This document shows, piece by piece, positions 1-9,428 of a stretch of DNA of 55,000 nt. Source of the stretch: Paracoccus shandongensis (GTDB lineage Bacteria; Pseudomonadota; Alphaproteobacteria; Rhodobacterales; Rhodobacteraceae); NCBI RefSeq assembly GCF_017315735.1, contig NZ_JAFLRK010000017.1, forward strand, positions 1 through 55,000, written 5' to 3'. The position numbers and the translations under genes were made by a program. The notes beneath the pieces were generated by a model, which saw nothing but the letters and a program-made list of their open reading frames with translations, did not search any database and was not told the origin of the DNA. Positions within the stretch are counted from its first letter, which is position 1, and each line of letters begins with the position of its first letter.

Positions 1-1
1 A

Positions 2-85
2 TATGTCGAGGCCGGCTGGCTGGGCCGCAAGACGGGCCGGGGCTTCTACGACTATCGCAGCGAAGCCCCGGTGCCGACGCGCTGA
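2..85 (+). CDS. 3-hydroxyacyl-CoA dehydrogenase, C-terminal end (partial)
   Basis: Only the last 27 codons are inside the window, ending at TGA 83-85. The tail [11 protein letters not shown] is the conserved C-terminal signature of 3-hydroxybutyryl/3-hydroxyacyl-CoA dehydrogenases, the NAD-dependent step of short-chain acyl-CoA metabolism. The gene lies 32 bases upstream of glutaryl-CoA dehydrogenase. The product of that enzyme, crotonyl-CoA, becomes 3-hydroxybutyryl-CoA after hydration, so the neighbourhood fits one pathway. Exact substrate preference cannot be judged from the fragment. Confidence 0.75.
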   Translation, partial: YVEAGWLGRKTGRGFYDYRSEAPVPTR

Positions 86-117
86 CACCCGAACCCCATT
101 CCCAAGGAGTGACCGAC

Positions 118-1338
118 ATGCTTGACAAGCCCCTGCTGAAGGCCAAGGACGCGCCCGACCTGGGCCGCTTCGACTGGGAGGATGCCTTCCGCCTGGACGA
201 GCAGTTGACCGAGGACGAACGGATGCTGCGCGACGCGGCCCGCGCCTATGCCCAGGACCGGCTGCAGCCCCGCGTGATCCGCGCCTTTGCCGATGAGGAG
301 ACCGATCCCGCGATCTTCCGCGAGATGGGCGAGATGGGCCTTCTGGGCGTGACGGTGCCTGCGGAATACGGCGGGCTTGGCGCGGGCTATGTGTCCTATG
401 GCCTGATCGCGCGCGAGGTCGAGCGGGTCGATTCGGGCTATCGCAGCATGATGTCGGTGCAGTCCAGCCTGGTGATGTATCCGATCTATGCCTATGGGTC
501 CGAGGAGCAGCGGCGGAAATACCTGCCGAAGCTTGCGAGCGGCGAGTTCATCGGCTGCTTCGGCCTGACCGAACCCGATGCGGGATCGGACCCCGCGGGC
601 ATGAAGACCACCGCCCGCAAGACCGCGAACGGCTATGTGCTGAACGGCGCGAAAACCTGGATCTCGAACAGCCCCATTGCCGATGTCTTCGTGGTCTGGG
701 CGAAATCCGAGGCCCATGGCGGCAAGATCCGCGGCTTCGTGCTGGAGAAGGGCACCAAGGGCCTTTCGGCGCCGAAGATCGCGGGCAAGCTGTCCCTGCG
801 CGCCTCGATCACCGGCGAGATCGTGATGCAGGATGTCGAGGTGGGCGATGACGCGCTGCTGCCCCATGTCGAGGGGCTGAAGGGTCCGTTCGGTTGCCTC
901 AACCGCGCCCGCTATGGCATCAGCTGGGGCGTGCTGGGGGCGGCGGAATTCTGCTTCCACGCCGCGCGGCAATACGGCCTCGACCGCAAGCAGTTCGGGC
1001 GGCCCCTGGCGAATACGCAGCTTTTCCAGCTGAAGCTGGCGGACATGCTGACCGAGATCAGCCTGGGCCTTCAGGCCTCCCTCCAGGTCGGGCGGCTGCT
1101 GGACGACGCCAATGCCGCGCCCGAGATGATCTCGGTCGTCAAGCGCAACAATTGCGGCAAGGCCCTGGCGATCGCACGGGTGGCCCGCGACATGCATGGC
1201 GGCAACGGCATTTCCGAGGAATTCCAGGTGATCCGCCACATGGTGAACCTGGAAACCGTCAACACCTATGAAGGCACCCACGATGTCCACGCCCTGATCC
1301 TGGGCCGCGCGATCACCGGCCTTCAGGCCTTTAGCTGA
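118..1338 (+). CDS. gcdH: Glutaryl-CoA dehydrogenase
   Basis: A 406-residue acyl-CoA dehydrogenase-fold flavoprotein that would oxidise and decarboxylate glutaryl-CoA to crotonyl-CoA in lysine/tryptophan/aromatic breakdown, passing electrons to ETF. The FAD/substrate motif [13 protein letters not shown] and the C-terminal [15 protein letters not shown], with catalytic Glu near residue 385, are typical of GcdH rather than straight-chain acyl-CoA dehydrogenases. The start is placed at ATG 118 because AAGGAG at 104-109 is spaced correctly for it; the in-frame GTG at 109 would overlap that ribosome site. etfBA follows after 12 bases, a natural functional pairing. Confidence 0.93.
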   Translation: MLDKPLLKAKDAPDLGRFDWEDAFRLDEQLTEDERMLRDAARAYAQDRLQPRVIRAFADEETDPAIFREMGEMGLLGVTVPAEYGGLGAGYVSYGLIAREVERVDSGYRSMMSVQSSLVMYPIYAYGSEEQRRKYLPKLASGEFIGCFGLTEPDAGSDPAGMKTTARKTANGYVLNGAKTWISNSPIADVFVVWAKSEAHGGKIRGFVLEKGTKGLSAPKIAGKLSLRASITGEIVMQDVEVGDDALLPHVEGLKGPFGCLNRARYGISWGVLGAAEFCFHAARQYGLDRKQFGRPLANTQLFQLKLADMLTEISLGLQASLQVGRLLDDANAAPEMISVVKRNNCGKALAIARVARDMHGGNGISEEFQVIRHMVNLETVNTYEGTHDVHALILGRAITGLQAFS

Positions 1339-1350
1339 GGACCCTGACCC

Positions 1351-2109
1351 ATGAAGATCCTCGTGCCCGTGAAGCGGGTGATTGACTACAACGTGAAGGC
1401 GCGGGTTCGCGCAGACGGGTCGGGGGTTGACCTGTCGAATGTGAAGATGTCGATGAACCCCTTTGACGAGATCGCGGTGGAGGAGGCGATCCGGCTGAAG
1501 GAGCGGGGGGCGGCGTCCGAGGTGATCGTGGTCAGCGTGGGCGTGCGTCAGGCGGCCGAGACGCTGAGGACGGCCCTGGCGATGGGCGCGGACCGGGCGA
1601 TCCTTGTGGTGGCGGCCGACGACGTGCACCAGGACATCGAGCCGCTGGCGGTGGCCAAGATCCTGAAAGCCGTGGTCGATCAGGAACAGCCCCGGCTGGT
1701 GATCGCGGGCAAGCAGGCCATCGACAACGACATGAACGCCACCGGCCAGATGCTGGCGGCGCTCCTGGGCTGGGGCCAGGCGACCTTCGCCTCCAAGCTG
1801 GAGGTCGAGGGCGAGGTGGCGCGCGTCACGCGCGAGGTGGACGGCGGGTTGCAGACCATCGAGGTCAGGCTGCCCGCGATCGTCACCGCCGACCTGCGCC
1901 TGAACGAGCCGCGCTATGCTTCGCTGCCCAACATCATGAAGGCCAAGAAGAAGCCCTTGGAGGAGAAGACGGCCGCCGACCTGGGCGTGGACGTGAGCCC
2001 GCGGCTGGAGGTGGTAGGCGTGCGCGAGCCCGAGGGCCGCAGCGCGGGCATCAAGGTGGGCTCGGTCGATGAGCTGGTGACGAAGCTGAAAGAAGCGGGG
2101 GTGATCTGA
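1351..2109 (+). CDS. etfB: Electron transfer flavoprotein, beta subunit
   Basis: A 252-residue protein of normal EtfB length, starting [16 protein letters not shown]. The AMP-site and recognition-loop signature around [19 protein letters not shown] (residues about 125-145) is present. EtfB pairs with EtfA to carry electrons from acyl-CoA dehydrogenases such as the upstream gcdH product to ETF:quinone oxidoreductase. Its stop codon overlaps the start of etfA by one base, so the two subunits are probably translationally coupled. Confidence 0.95.
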   Translation: MKILVPVKRVIDYNVKARVRADGSGVDLSNVKMSMNPFDEIAVEEAIRLKERGAASEVIVVSVGVRQAAETLRTALAMGADRAILVVAADDVHQDIEPLAVAKILKAVVDQEQPRLVIAGKQAIDNDMNATGQMLAALLGWGQATFASKLEVEGEVARVTREVDGGLQTIEVRLPAIVTADLRLNEPRYASLPNIMKAKKKPLEEKTAADLGVDVSPRLEVVGVREPEGRSAGIKVGSVDELVTKLKEAGVI

Positions 2110-3035
2110 TGGCGGTTCTTCTTCTGGGGGAAGTCACGAACGGCGTTCTGAACCGGGACGCCACGGCCAAGGCGGTCAAGGCCGTGGCGCCGCTGGGCGA
2201 GGTGACGGTGCTGTGTGCGGGGGCAAGCGCGCGTGACGCCGCCGCCGAGGCCGCGAGCATCGCCGGCGTGGCAAAGGTGCTGGTGGCCGAGGACGCCCGC
2301 TACGGCCACCGCCTGGCCGAGCCCACCGCGGCGCTGCTGGCGTCCCTCGCGGGCGAGTACGAGCACATCGCGGCCCCCGCCACCACCGACGCCAAGAACG
2401 TGATGCCGCGCGTGGCCGCGATGCTCGACGTGATGGTGATCCCCGAGGTCTCGAAGGTGATCGACGCCGCGACCTTCGAGCGCCCGGTTTATGCCGGCAA
2501 CGCCATCCAGACGGTGCGCTCGCGCGACGCCCGCAAGGTGCTGACGATCCGCACCGCCAGCTTCGAGGCGGCGGGCCCGGGCGGCAGCGCGCCGGTCGCG
2601 GAGGCCACACCGGCCGCCGATCCCGCCCTGTCGCAGTGGCTGGGCGACGAGGTCGCGGCCTCGGACCGTCCCGAACTGACCAGCGCCAGGCGGGTGGTCT
2701 CGGGCGGCCGGGCGCTCGGCTCGAAGGAGCAGTTCGCCCTGATCGAGGCGCTGGCCGACAAGCTGGGCGCCGCCGTGGGCGCCTCGCGCGCCGCCGTTGA
2801 CAGCGGATACGCCCCGAACGACTGGCAGGTGGGCCAGACCGGCAAGGTGGTCGCGCCCGAGCTTTACGTGGCGGTGGGCATCTCGGGCGCCATCCAGCAC
2901 CTGGCGGGCATGAAGGACTCAAAGGTCATCGTCGCCATCAACAAGGACGAGGAGGCGCCGATCTTCCAGATCGCCGACTATGGCCTGGTGGGGGATCTGT
3001 TCCAGCTGGTGCCGGAGATGACCGGGAAGGTGTGA
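2109..3035 (+). CDS. etfA: Electron transfer flavoprotein, alpha subunit
   Basis: A 308-residue EtfA of normal length. The C-terminal FAD-binding domain is clear: [20 protein letters not shown] followed by a segment containing [16 protein letters not shown] (residues about 250-295) is the EtfA family signature. It forms the heterodimer with EtfB encoded directly upstream (ATG overlaps the etfB TGA). The pair is the likely electron acceptor for glutaryl-CoA dehydrogenase here and possibly for other acyl-CoA dehydrogenases in the cell. Confidence 0.95.
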   Translation: MAVLLLGEVTNGVLNRDATAKAVKAVAPLGEVTVLCAGASARDAAAEAASIAGVAKVLVAEDARYGHRLAEPTAALLASLAGEYEHIAAPATTDAKNVMPRVAAMLDVMVIPEVSKVIDAATFERPVYAGNAIQTVRSRDARKVLTIRTASFEAAGPGGSAPVAEATPAADPALSQWLGDEVAASDRPELTSARRVVSGGRALGSKEQFALIEALADKLGAAVGASRAAVDSGYAPNDWQVGQTGKVVAPELYVAVGISGAIQHLAGMKDSKVIVAINKDEEAPIFQIADYGLVGDLFQLVPEMTGKV

Positions 3036-3042
3036 GGACATC

Positions 3043-4443
3043 ATGAAAGACATGCCGGTTACCTCGTTTCTGGACAGCGTCGGCGCGCATTTTGATGGTG
3101 CCTTCGCGCATATGTCCCTGTCGAAGGGCCTGCCAGAGCGGATCAAGGCCACGAACTCGATCTATCGCGTCACCTTTGGCGTTCGGCTGCGCGGCGAATT
3201 GATCAGTTTCACGGGCTGGCGCGCGGTTCATTCCGAACAGATCGAACCAGTCAAAGGCGGCATCCGCTATGCACCCGATGCCAACGGTGAAGAAGTCGAA
3301 GCCTTGGCCGCGCTCATGACCTTGAAATGCTCTCTGGTTGGCGTGCCGTTCGGCGGCTCGAAGGGGGCACTCTGCATCGATCCTCGCGAGTGGAGCGAAC
3401 TGGAGCTGGAAAAGATCACCCGCCGCTTTACCCAGGAACTGGCACGACGCGGTTTGATCAGCCCAGGCCGAAACGTGCCCGCGCCGGATATGGGGACAGG
3501 TGAACGCGAGATGGCCTGGATGGCGGATGAGTATCGCCGCATCTCGCCGCTTGAAACGTTGAACGCCGCCGCGTGCGTAACGGGCAAACCGCTGTCGCGC
3601 GGCGGCATTGCGGGCCGGACCGAGGCGACCGGCAGGGGTGTGGCCTATGTCCTGGCCGAGCACTGTGAAGCGGCCGATGGAGCAGGCGCGCTGTCGGGAA
3701 AGCGGATTGTCATCCAGGGTTTTGGCAATGTCGGCGCCCATGCCGCGCAGGTTCTTGCAACAGAATACGGTAGCCTCATCACTGGCATCATCGAGCGCGA
3801 TGTGTCTTTGTTCAACGACGCCGGCATCGATGTTATGGCTCTGCGCGAGCACCTTGCGCGGGGTGGCCGGATGGCCGAGTTCAATGGCGCAGAGGTCAGG
3901 ACATCGTCTTTGGACGATCTTTGCACTGATTGCAATATCCTGATTCCCGCAGCTTTGGAAAATGTCATCACCGCCGCGAATGCGCCTTTGCTCAAGGCCC
4001 GCATCGTTGTCGAGGCAGCAAATGGGCCGATCGACTTCGAGGCTGACGGTATTCTGCAAGATCGCGGCATCACCGTCATTCCCGATCTTTGCGCGAACGC
4101 TGGCGGCGTGATCGTCAGCTATTTCGAATGGGTCAAGAACCTGACTCACATGCCGTTTGGTTTGATGGAGCGACGGATCACGCAACGACGCTTTTCGCAC
4201 GTTGCAGACTTGATCGAAAATGCTTGCGCTCAATCTGTCCCTGCCCACATTCGTGCCGACCTGGCAGAATCCGGGTCGGAACTGGACCTCGTTCGGTCTG
4301 GCTTGGAGGAGATGATCCGCGCTGCCTATCGCCGCATCGCCGCGCGGCTGGCGGCGCAACCGGAACTCGGCTCGTTGCGCCGCGCAGGCTATGTATTGGC
4401 GATCGAGGAGGTCGCCAACGCCTATCGTGATCTGGGCATTTGA
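3043..4443 (+). CDS. gdhA: Glu/Leu/Phe/Val dehydrogenase family, probably glutamate dehydrogenase
   Basis: A 466-residue amino-acid dehydrogenase that would interconvert glutamate and 2-oxoglutarate plus ammonia. Visible elements: KGGIRY (71-76), K95 in LMTLKCSL, the GGSKG glycine loop with K107, catalytic D149 in PAPDMGTG, and the Rossmann motif GFGNVG at 226-231. Glutamate is the likeliest substrate, but leucine/phenylalanine dehydrogenases share much of this pattern. It starts 7 bases after etfA, yet its codons use clearly more A/T at third positions than both neighbours, which suggests separate ancestry. It ends right at a truncated tctB, so it may sit at a recombination junction. Confidence 0.85.
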   Translation: MKDMPVTSFLDSVGAHFDGAFAHMSLSKGLPERIKATNSIYRVTFGVRLRGELISFTGWRAVHSEQIEPVKGGIRYAPDANGEEVEALAALMTLKCSLVGVPFGGSKGALCIDPREWSELELEKITRRFTQELARRGLISPGRNVPAPDMGTGEREMAWMADEYRRISPLETLNAAACVTGKPLSRGGIAGRTEATGRGVAYVLAEHCEAADGAGALSGKRIVIQGFGNVGAHAAQVLATEYGSLITGIIERDVSLFNDAGIDVMALREHLARGGRMAEFNGAEVRTSSLDDLCTDCNILIPAALENVITAANAPLLKARIVVEAANGPIDFEADGILQDRGITVIPDLCANAGGVIVSYFEWVKNLTHMPFGLMERRITQRRFSHVADLIENACAQSVPAHIRADLAESGSELDLVRSGLEEMIRAAYRRIAARLAAQPELGSLRRAGYVLAIEEVANAYRDLGI

Positions 4444-4721
4444 GCCATGACCGACACGCCCTGAGACGCCCGGCCCATGCCATCGAGGCCATCCGCCTGC
4501 GGCCCTTGCTGGTGATCACCATCGCCATCGTGGGCTTTGCCTATGCCGCGACGCATGGGGGCTTCGTGCTGGCCTCGCTGTGGCTGATCATCGCGGGTTC
4601 GCTTGCCGATCCGGGCGGCAAGTGGCGCCAGATCCTGCCGCTGGCGGCCGGCCTGACATTGTTCGGCGCCCTGGTCTTCGTCTATGGGTTGGGCGTGCAA
4701 GTCCCCCTGTGGCCCTTCTGA
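4444..4721 (+). pseudogene. tctB: Truncated tctB (tripartite tricarboxylate transporter small subunit)
   Basis: About 85 residues resembling the C-terminal half of a TctB family protein are open, with two membrane segments (LLVITIAIVGFAYAA... and LPLAAGLTLFGALVFVYGLG) and the typical final VPLWPF. TctB proteins normally have four membrane segments and about 150 residues, so the first half is missing. The frame runs without a proper start out of the end of the glutamate dehydrogenase gene; only a TTG inside that gene is available. No tctC binding protein precedes it. It is most likely a remnant left by the event that placed the dehydrogenase here, so the following TctA lacks its usual partners locally. 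Confidence 0.7.
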
Positions 4722-4745
4722 GAACCGTGGCCCTTCTGACAACCG
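4710..4745 (+). repeat. 18-bp tandem direct duplication at the tctB stop
   Basis: Two adjacent 18-base units (4710-4727 and 4728-4745), TGGCCCTTCTGAGAACCG and TGGCCCTTCTGACAACCG, differ at one base. The first copy contains the tctB stop codon. It reads as a small slippage duplication between tctB and tctA. Confidence 0.8.
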
Positions 4746-4766
4746 TCGTCGTCTGGGGAGGATCGG

Positions 4767-6275
4767 ATGACATTCTTTGACCTGCTTATGCTTGGTTTCA
4801 GCGAGGCGATCACGCCCGCGAACCTGGCCTTCTGCCTGCTGGGCGCCCTGCTGGGAACGCTGATCGGCGTGCTGCCCGGCATCGGTCCGACTGCAATCAT
4901 CGCCGTCCTGCTGCCCATCACCTTCTTCCTGCCGCCGCTCGCCGGGATCATCATGCTGGCCGGCATCTATTACGGCGCGCAATATGGCGGCTCGACCACC
5001 GCCGTGCTGGTGAACCTGCCTGGCGAGGCATCTGCCGTCGTGACGACGCTCGACGGCTACCAGATGGCACGGCAGGGCCGGGCAGGGGCGGCGCTTGCCG
5101 TCGCAGCACTCGGGTCGTTCTTCGCGGGCACCGTGGCGACCTTCGCCATTGCCATCGCGGGACCGACGCTGTCCACCTTCGCGCTGTCCTTCGGACCGGC
5201 CGAATATGTCTCGCTGATGGTCTTCGGTCTTCTTGCCGCGACGATCCTGGCCAGCGGTCCGGTCCTGAAGGCGATCGGCATGATCCTGATCGGCCTTCTG
5301 CTGGGGATGGTGGGCACTGATCAGGCGACCGGTGCGGAGCGGCTGACCTTTGGTGCCATCGAACTGTTCGACGGCATCGACTTCATCGTCATCGCCATTG
5401 GCATCTTCGGCTTTGCCGAGATCATCACCAACCTGGAACGCAGCGGGTCCGAGGGCGTGAAGCTTGCCCCCTTGTCGCGCCTATGGCCCACGCGCGAGGA
5501 TTTTCGCAATTCCTGGGGCGCTGTCCTGCGCGGCACGGGGCTTGGCACGCTTCTGGGTCTGCTGCCGGGCGGGGGCGCGACGCTTGCCTCCTTCAGCGCC
5601 TATTCGCTGGAAAAGAAAGTCTCGAAGCACCCCGAAAGGTTCGGCACCGGCGTGGTCGAGGGCGTGGCCGCCCCCGAGGCCGCCAACAACGCCGCCGCGC
5701 AGTCCTCGTTCATCCCGCTGCTGACGCTGGGCATCCCGTCCAACAACATGATGGCGATGATGCTGTCCGCCTTCATGATCCACGGCATCACGCCGGGACC
5801 GACCGTGCTGACCAACCAGCCCGAGATCTTCTGGGGCCTTGTCGCCTCCATGTGGATCGGCAACCTGCTGCTGGTGGTCATCAACCTGCCGATGATCGGG
5901 CTGTGGATGAAGCTGCTGACGGTGCCCTACCGGCTGCTTTATCCGGCGATCCTGCTGTTCTGCTGCATCGGCGTCTATTCGATGAACAACCGCATCTTCG
6001 ACGTGATGCTGGCGGCGGGCTTCGGCCTGCTGGGCTATGTCTTCCGCAAGGCGAAATGCGAACCGGGGCCGCTGCTGCTGGGCTTCGTGCTGGGTCCGCT
6101 CTTGGAATCGAACCTGCGCCGCACGCTGCTGATCGAACAGGGCGACCCCTCGATCTTCATCGAGCGCCCCATCAGTCTGGTCATGCTGATTGCCACCGTG
6201 ATCCTGCTGGGGCTGATGATCCTGCCCTCCTTCCGAAAAACCCGGGAAGAGGCGTTCCAGGAGGAAGAAGCCTAG
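4767..6275 (+). CDS. tctA: Tripartite tricarboxylate transporter large permease (TctA family)
   Basis: A 502-residue integral membrane protein, the normal TctA length, with about 12 hydrophobic segments. Family signatures: GVLPGIGPTAIIAVLLP near residue 35, GIYYGAQYGGSTTAVLVNLP near 70, and in the second half LGLLPGGGATLASF and LTLGIPSNNMMAMML. TctA is the secondary-transport channel of TctABC systems for citrate or other carboxylates. A good ribosome site (GGAGGATCGG) precedes the ATG. Only a half tctB lies upstream and no tctC, so transport would need partners from elsewhere or the gene is a decaying survivor. Confidence 0.9.
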   Translation: MTFFDLLMLGFSEAITPANLAFCLLGALLGTLIGVLPGIGPTAIIAVLLPITFFLPPLAGIIMLAGIYYGAQYGGSTTAVLVNLPGEASAVVTTLDGYQMARQGRAGAALAVAALGSFFAGTVATFAIAIAGPTLSTFALSFGPAEYVSLMVFGLLAATILASGPVLKAIGMILIGLLLGMVGTDQATGAERLTFGAIELFDGIDFIVIAIGIFGFAEIITNLERSGSEGVKLAPLSRLWPTREDFRNSWGAVLRGTGLGTLLGLLPGGGATLASFSAYSLEKKVSKHPERFGTGVVEGVAAPEAANNAAAQSSFIPLLTLGIPSNNMMAMMLSAFMIHGITPGPTVLTNQPEIFWGLVASMWIGNLLLVVINLPMIGLWMKLLTVPYRLLYPAILLFCCIGVYSMNNRIFDVMLAAGFGLLGYVFRKAKCEPGPLLLGFVLGPLLESNLRRTLLIEQGDPSIFIERPISLVMLIATVILLGLMILPSFRKTREEAFQEEEA

Positions 6276-6284
6276 ACCCACCAG

Positions 6285-6314
6285 ACGGCCGGAGGAAACT
6301 CCGGCCGTTGTTCT
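6285..6314 (+). terminator. Rho-independent-like terminator after tctA
   Basis: A perfect 10-bp stem, ACGGCCGGAG (6285-6294) with CTCCGGCCGT (6299-6308), closes a GAAA loop and is followed by a short T-rich run (TGTTCT). It lies 10 bases past the tctA stop. Confidence 0.8.
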
Positions 6315-6443
6315 GTCGGGTGGCTTGGAGAGGAACTCCTTCCACCCTCAAGACTCACCGATTGCCTGAGGATCGCTCCTGTCGTGTGCTTCATGCTCTC
6401 GCAGGTGGCGGACAGCCGCCACAGCTGGCAATGAACTAGGATC

Positions 6444-6584
6444 TCACGGCTTTTGAGCCGCGAAGAATTGAGCTGCCTTTCTTAGCACCTCCCTCTCCTC
6501 CCGAAGAAGATCAGCATCCCGTTCGGGAACCCGGCCCTCTTTGGAAATCACCCGGATCCATTTTCCGAGCGTCGAAAGTCCCAT
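6444..6584 (-). mobile_element. IS3-family transposase orfA remnant
   Basis: The minus strand encodes MGLSTLGKWIR...REEREVLRKAAQFFAAQKP then TGA, matching the end of IS3-family OrfA: helix-turn-helix end, then a leucine-zipper-like tail ending FFA(A/S)QKP. The N-terminal part is missing and the coiled-coil stretch looks shortened. Downstream on the same strand (about 6330-6443) the start of an orfB-like frame may follow (GTG overlapping the orfA end) but carries stops. No inverted repeats or complete orfB are seen, so this is a dead fragment. Confidence 0.65.
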
Positions 6585-6655
6585 ATCCACCCTTCTTCTT
6601 GGCGAGCATTGCTCTCAGAAGACCGGAACGAAACCCGGGCAGGTCCAGGGCCAGC

Positions 6656-6826
6656 TATGACACGGCTCGACCGGGCACGTTGCGGCTGCTTCCGGACCAG
6701 GAACGGATCAAGGACTTGCGAGCAGATTACAGGGCAATGGCACCCATGATGTTTGACGAGGCACCACCATCGTTCAAAGACATTCTTGCGAGAATTGCTG
6801 CCCTTCAGGAAAGGGTCGACAGCTAG
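6656..6826 (+). pseudogene. C-terminal remnant resembling an AbiEii-type nucleotidyl transferase toxin
   Basis: About 56 residues ending at TAG 6824-6826 contain LRADYRAMAPMMFDE and FKDILARIAALQERV, resembling the C-terminal tail of nucleotidyl transferase AbiEii/AbiGii toxin family proteins. The catalytic N-terminal domain and the AbiEi-like antitoxin gene are absent. The fragment adjoins the IS3 remnant, so the toxin was probably cut by insertion or deletion. Base usage is less GC-rich than around it. Family assignment is from memory of the tail pattern and is tentative. Confidence 0.45.
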
Positions 6827-7063
6827 GCGCGGCAAATGTGAATGCTGACCATGACGGATTTTGAGGTGATACGCCCTCTGCTGGACACCAAGTCTTGAAA
6901 TGCCCTTGAACGGCTTTCCCATAGGTTGACGCGGTGGGTTGCGGCGAGTTCCAGATGGTCATCATGGTCTTGGCAGGTCGCAAGGGCCGCTCTTGCCGCA
7001 CGGCAAGTGCAGCTTTCGGCACGACGGCTGAAGTCATCGGCACGTTGCACATAAGGCACCAGG
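6827..7063. other. Gene-free interval between toxin remnant and acylase operon
   Basis: No convincing coding signal or terminator was recognised in this stretch. Several short open frames exist on both strands, but none resembles a known family. It lies at the downstream end of the 7064-18440 operon and probably contains further decayed material from the adjoining scar. Confidence 0.4.
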
Positions 7064-9424
7064 TCATAGCGACCCCGAAGATGCGTCCTGATGGCTTCCG
7101 ATTGCATCGGGCGACGTGTCGCTGTCGGCAGCCGGTGACATGTGCAGGATCGTGCAGCTCCGTTCCGAAATCGCCGTTTGGGAATATAGCAGCGGGTGGT
7201 ATCGCCCCTGCGCCCAGTCCCCCTGCAAATCCGCATAATGCGAACTTGCAGGCAGGCCGGACTGGCCAGGGGTATTGATGAAAAGGCTTTGATCCCAGTC
7301 ACCGACATCGATCATCATGCGGACCGACGGTCCCATGATCACGTCCAGATCGGATGCACGGTATCCGGCATGGTTGGGCGAAGCCGACGAACCGCCAAGG
7401 GGCACCGGCGGCATCGACCAGTCTGCGGGCGCAAGCCGATGCAGCGGATGGCGCAATGTCAGTTGGTGGATCGCACCCCAGGACCAGGCTGCAGGATCCT
7501 TTCCCATCAAGGCCACGCAATCCTGCCAAGCGTCCTCGATGACCTTATCCAAGCCAGGAAATCCGGTCTCATGCCTCTCGAGCCAGTCCAGAAGGGCGGC
7601 GGGATCACAAGGCGCCAGCAAGGGCAGGACAGCGTCCGCCGCGCCCTCGGCACGCGCGATGGCGGCGCCCAGATGGCGCGACAGCAGGATTTCCAGAAAG
7701 GCAGCCGCACCGCTTTCCGGTGACAAGTCACCATTAAAGCCGCTCAGCAGGGCAGCCACATGAGGAGGCAAGCCTTGCCGCGCCAGCCAAGCCACCAGAC
7801 GCAAAGCGGTGCGGGAATGGCAGCTTGTCTGAAATGCGGCGCAATCGGCCAGGGTCACGCGGTCGTTTTCGGCAAGCCGGGCATTCAGGAAATCATGGCG
7901 ACTACTGTCCAGCCATTCAAAGCCGGGTGATGCCCCGCTCCAGTCAAGGGGCAGGTTCATGGCATTCGCCGTGGCAATGAAGCCGCAAGGCGGATCAATC
8001 TCCACCGGGTTGTCGGCAGGATCGTGCAGCCCGTGCCATTCGTTGCTGCCGTCACCCCATCCCGGCACCAGGCCGGAGGCTGCATCCGCACGGTGCGGCC
8101 AGGCGCCCGAAGGCTTCCAGACGATGTGTCCCTTAGTGTCGGCATAAACGTGGTTGACCGAGGGGCAGCCCCATCCTTTCAACGCATCCACATACGCCGC
8201 AGGTGATCGAGCCCGCATCACCGACAGGCTGGCCATGTAGGGCGCGGTGCCCGGCAGCGTCCAGACCGTGCGCAACGAGAAGGCATGGTTGTCCGTGACA
8301 TGCAGGACCGGGCCGTGGCAGGTGAATCGCAGCACCGCTGGCTGATCGGGGTGACCCCTGACGGGCAGCGTTTCTTCGATCTGCTGCATCCGCCGCCACG
8401 CGCCCTGATGCCAATACAGGTCCGGATCGTCCGGACGCAGGCGATAACACAGGATGTCTTCCTGATCGTGGCCGAAGATGGTCAAACCGAAGGCCGCGTG
8501 TCCATTGTGGCCCATGGCGATGCCCGGCATCGTCGGCTCACCCGCGCCGATCACGTCCAAACCCGGCATGGTCAGGTGGACGACATAGCGGATCGAGGGC
8601 AGGGTATGGGTGCGGTGCGGATCAAGGCAAAGGATCGGACGGCCGCTGGCGGTGCGGTCGCCCGAGATCGCCCAGTTGTTCGACCCCTCGCCCGCCGCGA
8701 TCCGGTCTATATCGCCCAGCGGGGTCGGCTGCGCCCATAGATGGGCCTGATCCAGCGTGGCGGTCAGCCGCTCGGGCGTGAAGCTGGCGGGACTGACCCC
8801 CAGCAGAAAGTCGCGCAACACCCGTTCCGACAGGATCGACAAGTCAAGTTCGTCGGGGACAATCGGGATGACGGCCGGGGAAAGCTTTTGTCGAAGCCCG
8901 TCCAGGCGGGCGCCCAGGACCGGCCCCGCTGCCGCCATGACTTGCGCCCGCAACAGTTCCGATGTCGCGTTGCGCGTCAAGGAATGGCTTCGGATGCGGA
9001 CCACATCCTCCGGGTTCCAATGCGAGGGGCGATGAGCTAGCAACGCAAACTCGGGCGGCAAGGGCAAGTCGCCCGACAGGACGCCATCGACATGGGCGTT
9101 GATGCCCCGCGTGAAGGCGGTGCAGATCTCGCGGGCGTCGGGGGCGTAGGCGGCCCATTCCGCCGCCATGTCGCCGCGATACAGAAGCAGCCGTGCGGCG
9201 CGATCCTGCTCCAGGTAACCCGGTCCGAAGTCGCCCGCCAGAAGGCCCAAGCCGCGCTTGCGGGCAATGTCGATCTGCCACAGCCGGTCGCGTGCGGCGT
9301 TCCAGCCCTGCGCGAAGAACAGGTCGTCGCGGTTTTCGGCGCGGATATGGGCGATGCCCCAAGGGTCTATGCGGATGCTGACCGGGGCGTGAAGCCCCGG
9401 CAGCAGATGGGTGGCCTCCGGCAT
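7064..9424 (-). CDS. Penicillin acylase family Ntn-hydrolase, cytoplasmic form
   Basis: A 786-residue member of the penicillin acylase/acyl-homoserine-lactone acylase family, which cleaves amide bonds after autocatalytic splitting into alpha and beta chains. The alpha region carries the typical FAQGWNAARDRLWQIDIAR (residues 37-55). The processing site is G-S-N-N-W at 247-251, with Ser248 becoming the N-terminal nucleophile of the beta chain. No signal peptide is visible, unlike classic periplasmic penicillin acylases, so it should act in the cytoplasm on imported substrate. The last 25 residues are polar and unlike the usual end, perhaps altered by the adjacent scar. It is the last gene of the operon; substrate unknown. 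Confidence 0.88.
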   Translation of the reverse strand: MPEATHLLPGLHAPVSIRIDPWGIAHIRAENRDDLFFAQGWNAARDRLWQIDIARKRGLGLLAGDFGPGYLEQDRAARLLLYRGDMAAEWAAYAPDAREICTAFTRGINAHVDGVLSGDLPLPPEFALLAHRPSHWNPEDVVRIRSHSLTRNATSELLRAQVMAAAGPVLGARLDGLRQKLSPAVIPIVPDELDLSILSERVLRDFLLGVSPASFTPERLTATLDQAHLWAQPTPLGDIDRIAAGEGSNNWAISGDRTASGRPILCLDPHRTHTLPSIRYVVHLTMPGLDVIGAGEPTMPGIAMGHNGHAAFGLTIFGHDQEDILCYRLRPDDPDLYWHQGAWRRMQQIEETLPVRGHPDQPAVLRFTCHGPVLHVTDNHAFSLRTVWTLPGTAPYMASLSVMRARSPAAYVDALKGWGCPSVNHVYADTKGHIVWKPSGAWPHRADAASGLVPGWGDGSNEWHGLHDPADNPVEIDPPCGFIATANAMNLPLDWSGASPGFEWLDSSRHDFLNARLAENDRVTLADCAAFQTSCHSRTALRLVAWLARQGLPPHVAALLSGFNGDLSPESGAAAFLEILLSRHLGAAIARAEGAADAVLPLLAPCDPAALLDWLERHETGFPGLDKVIEDAWQDCVALMGKDPAAWSWGAIHQLTLRHPLHRLAPADWSMPPVPLGGSSASPNHAGYRASDLDVIMGPSVRMMIDVGDWDQSLFINTPGQSGLPASSHYADLQGDWAQGRYHPLLYSQTAISERSCTILHMSPAADSDTSPDAIGSHQDASSGSL

Positions 9425-9428
9425 CGGC

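Noticed and set aside
52..1629. Long open frame on the minus strand opposite gcdH and etfB
   Set aside because: It is the reverse shadow of two well-supported genes; its sequence is His/Gly/Arg-rich with no family motif, an effect of high GC.
6548..6922. 124-codon minus-strand frame across the toxin remnant
   Set aside because: It overlaps two identified remnants in another frame and has no family resemblance.
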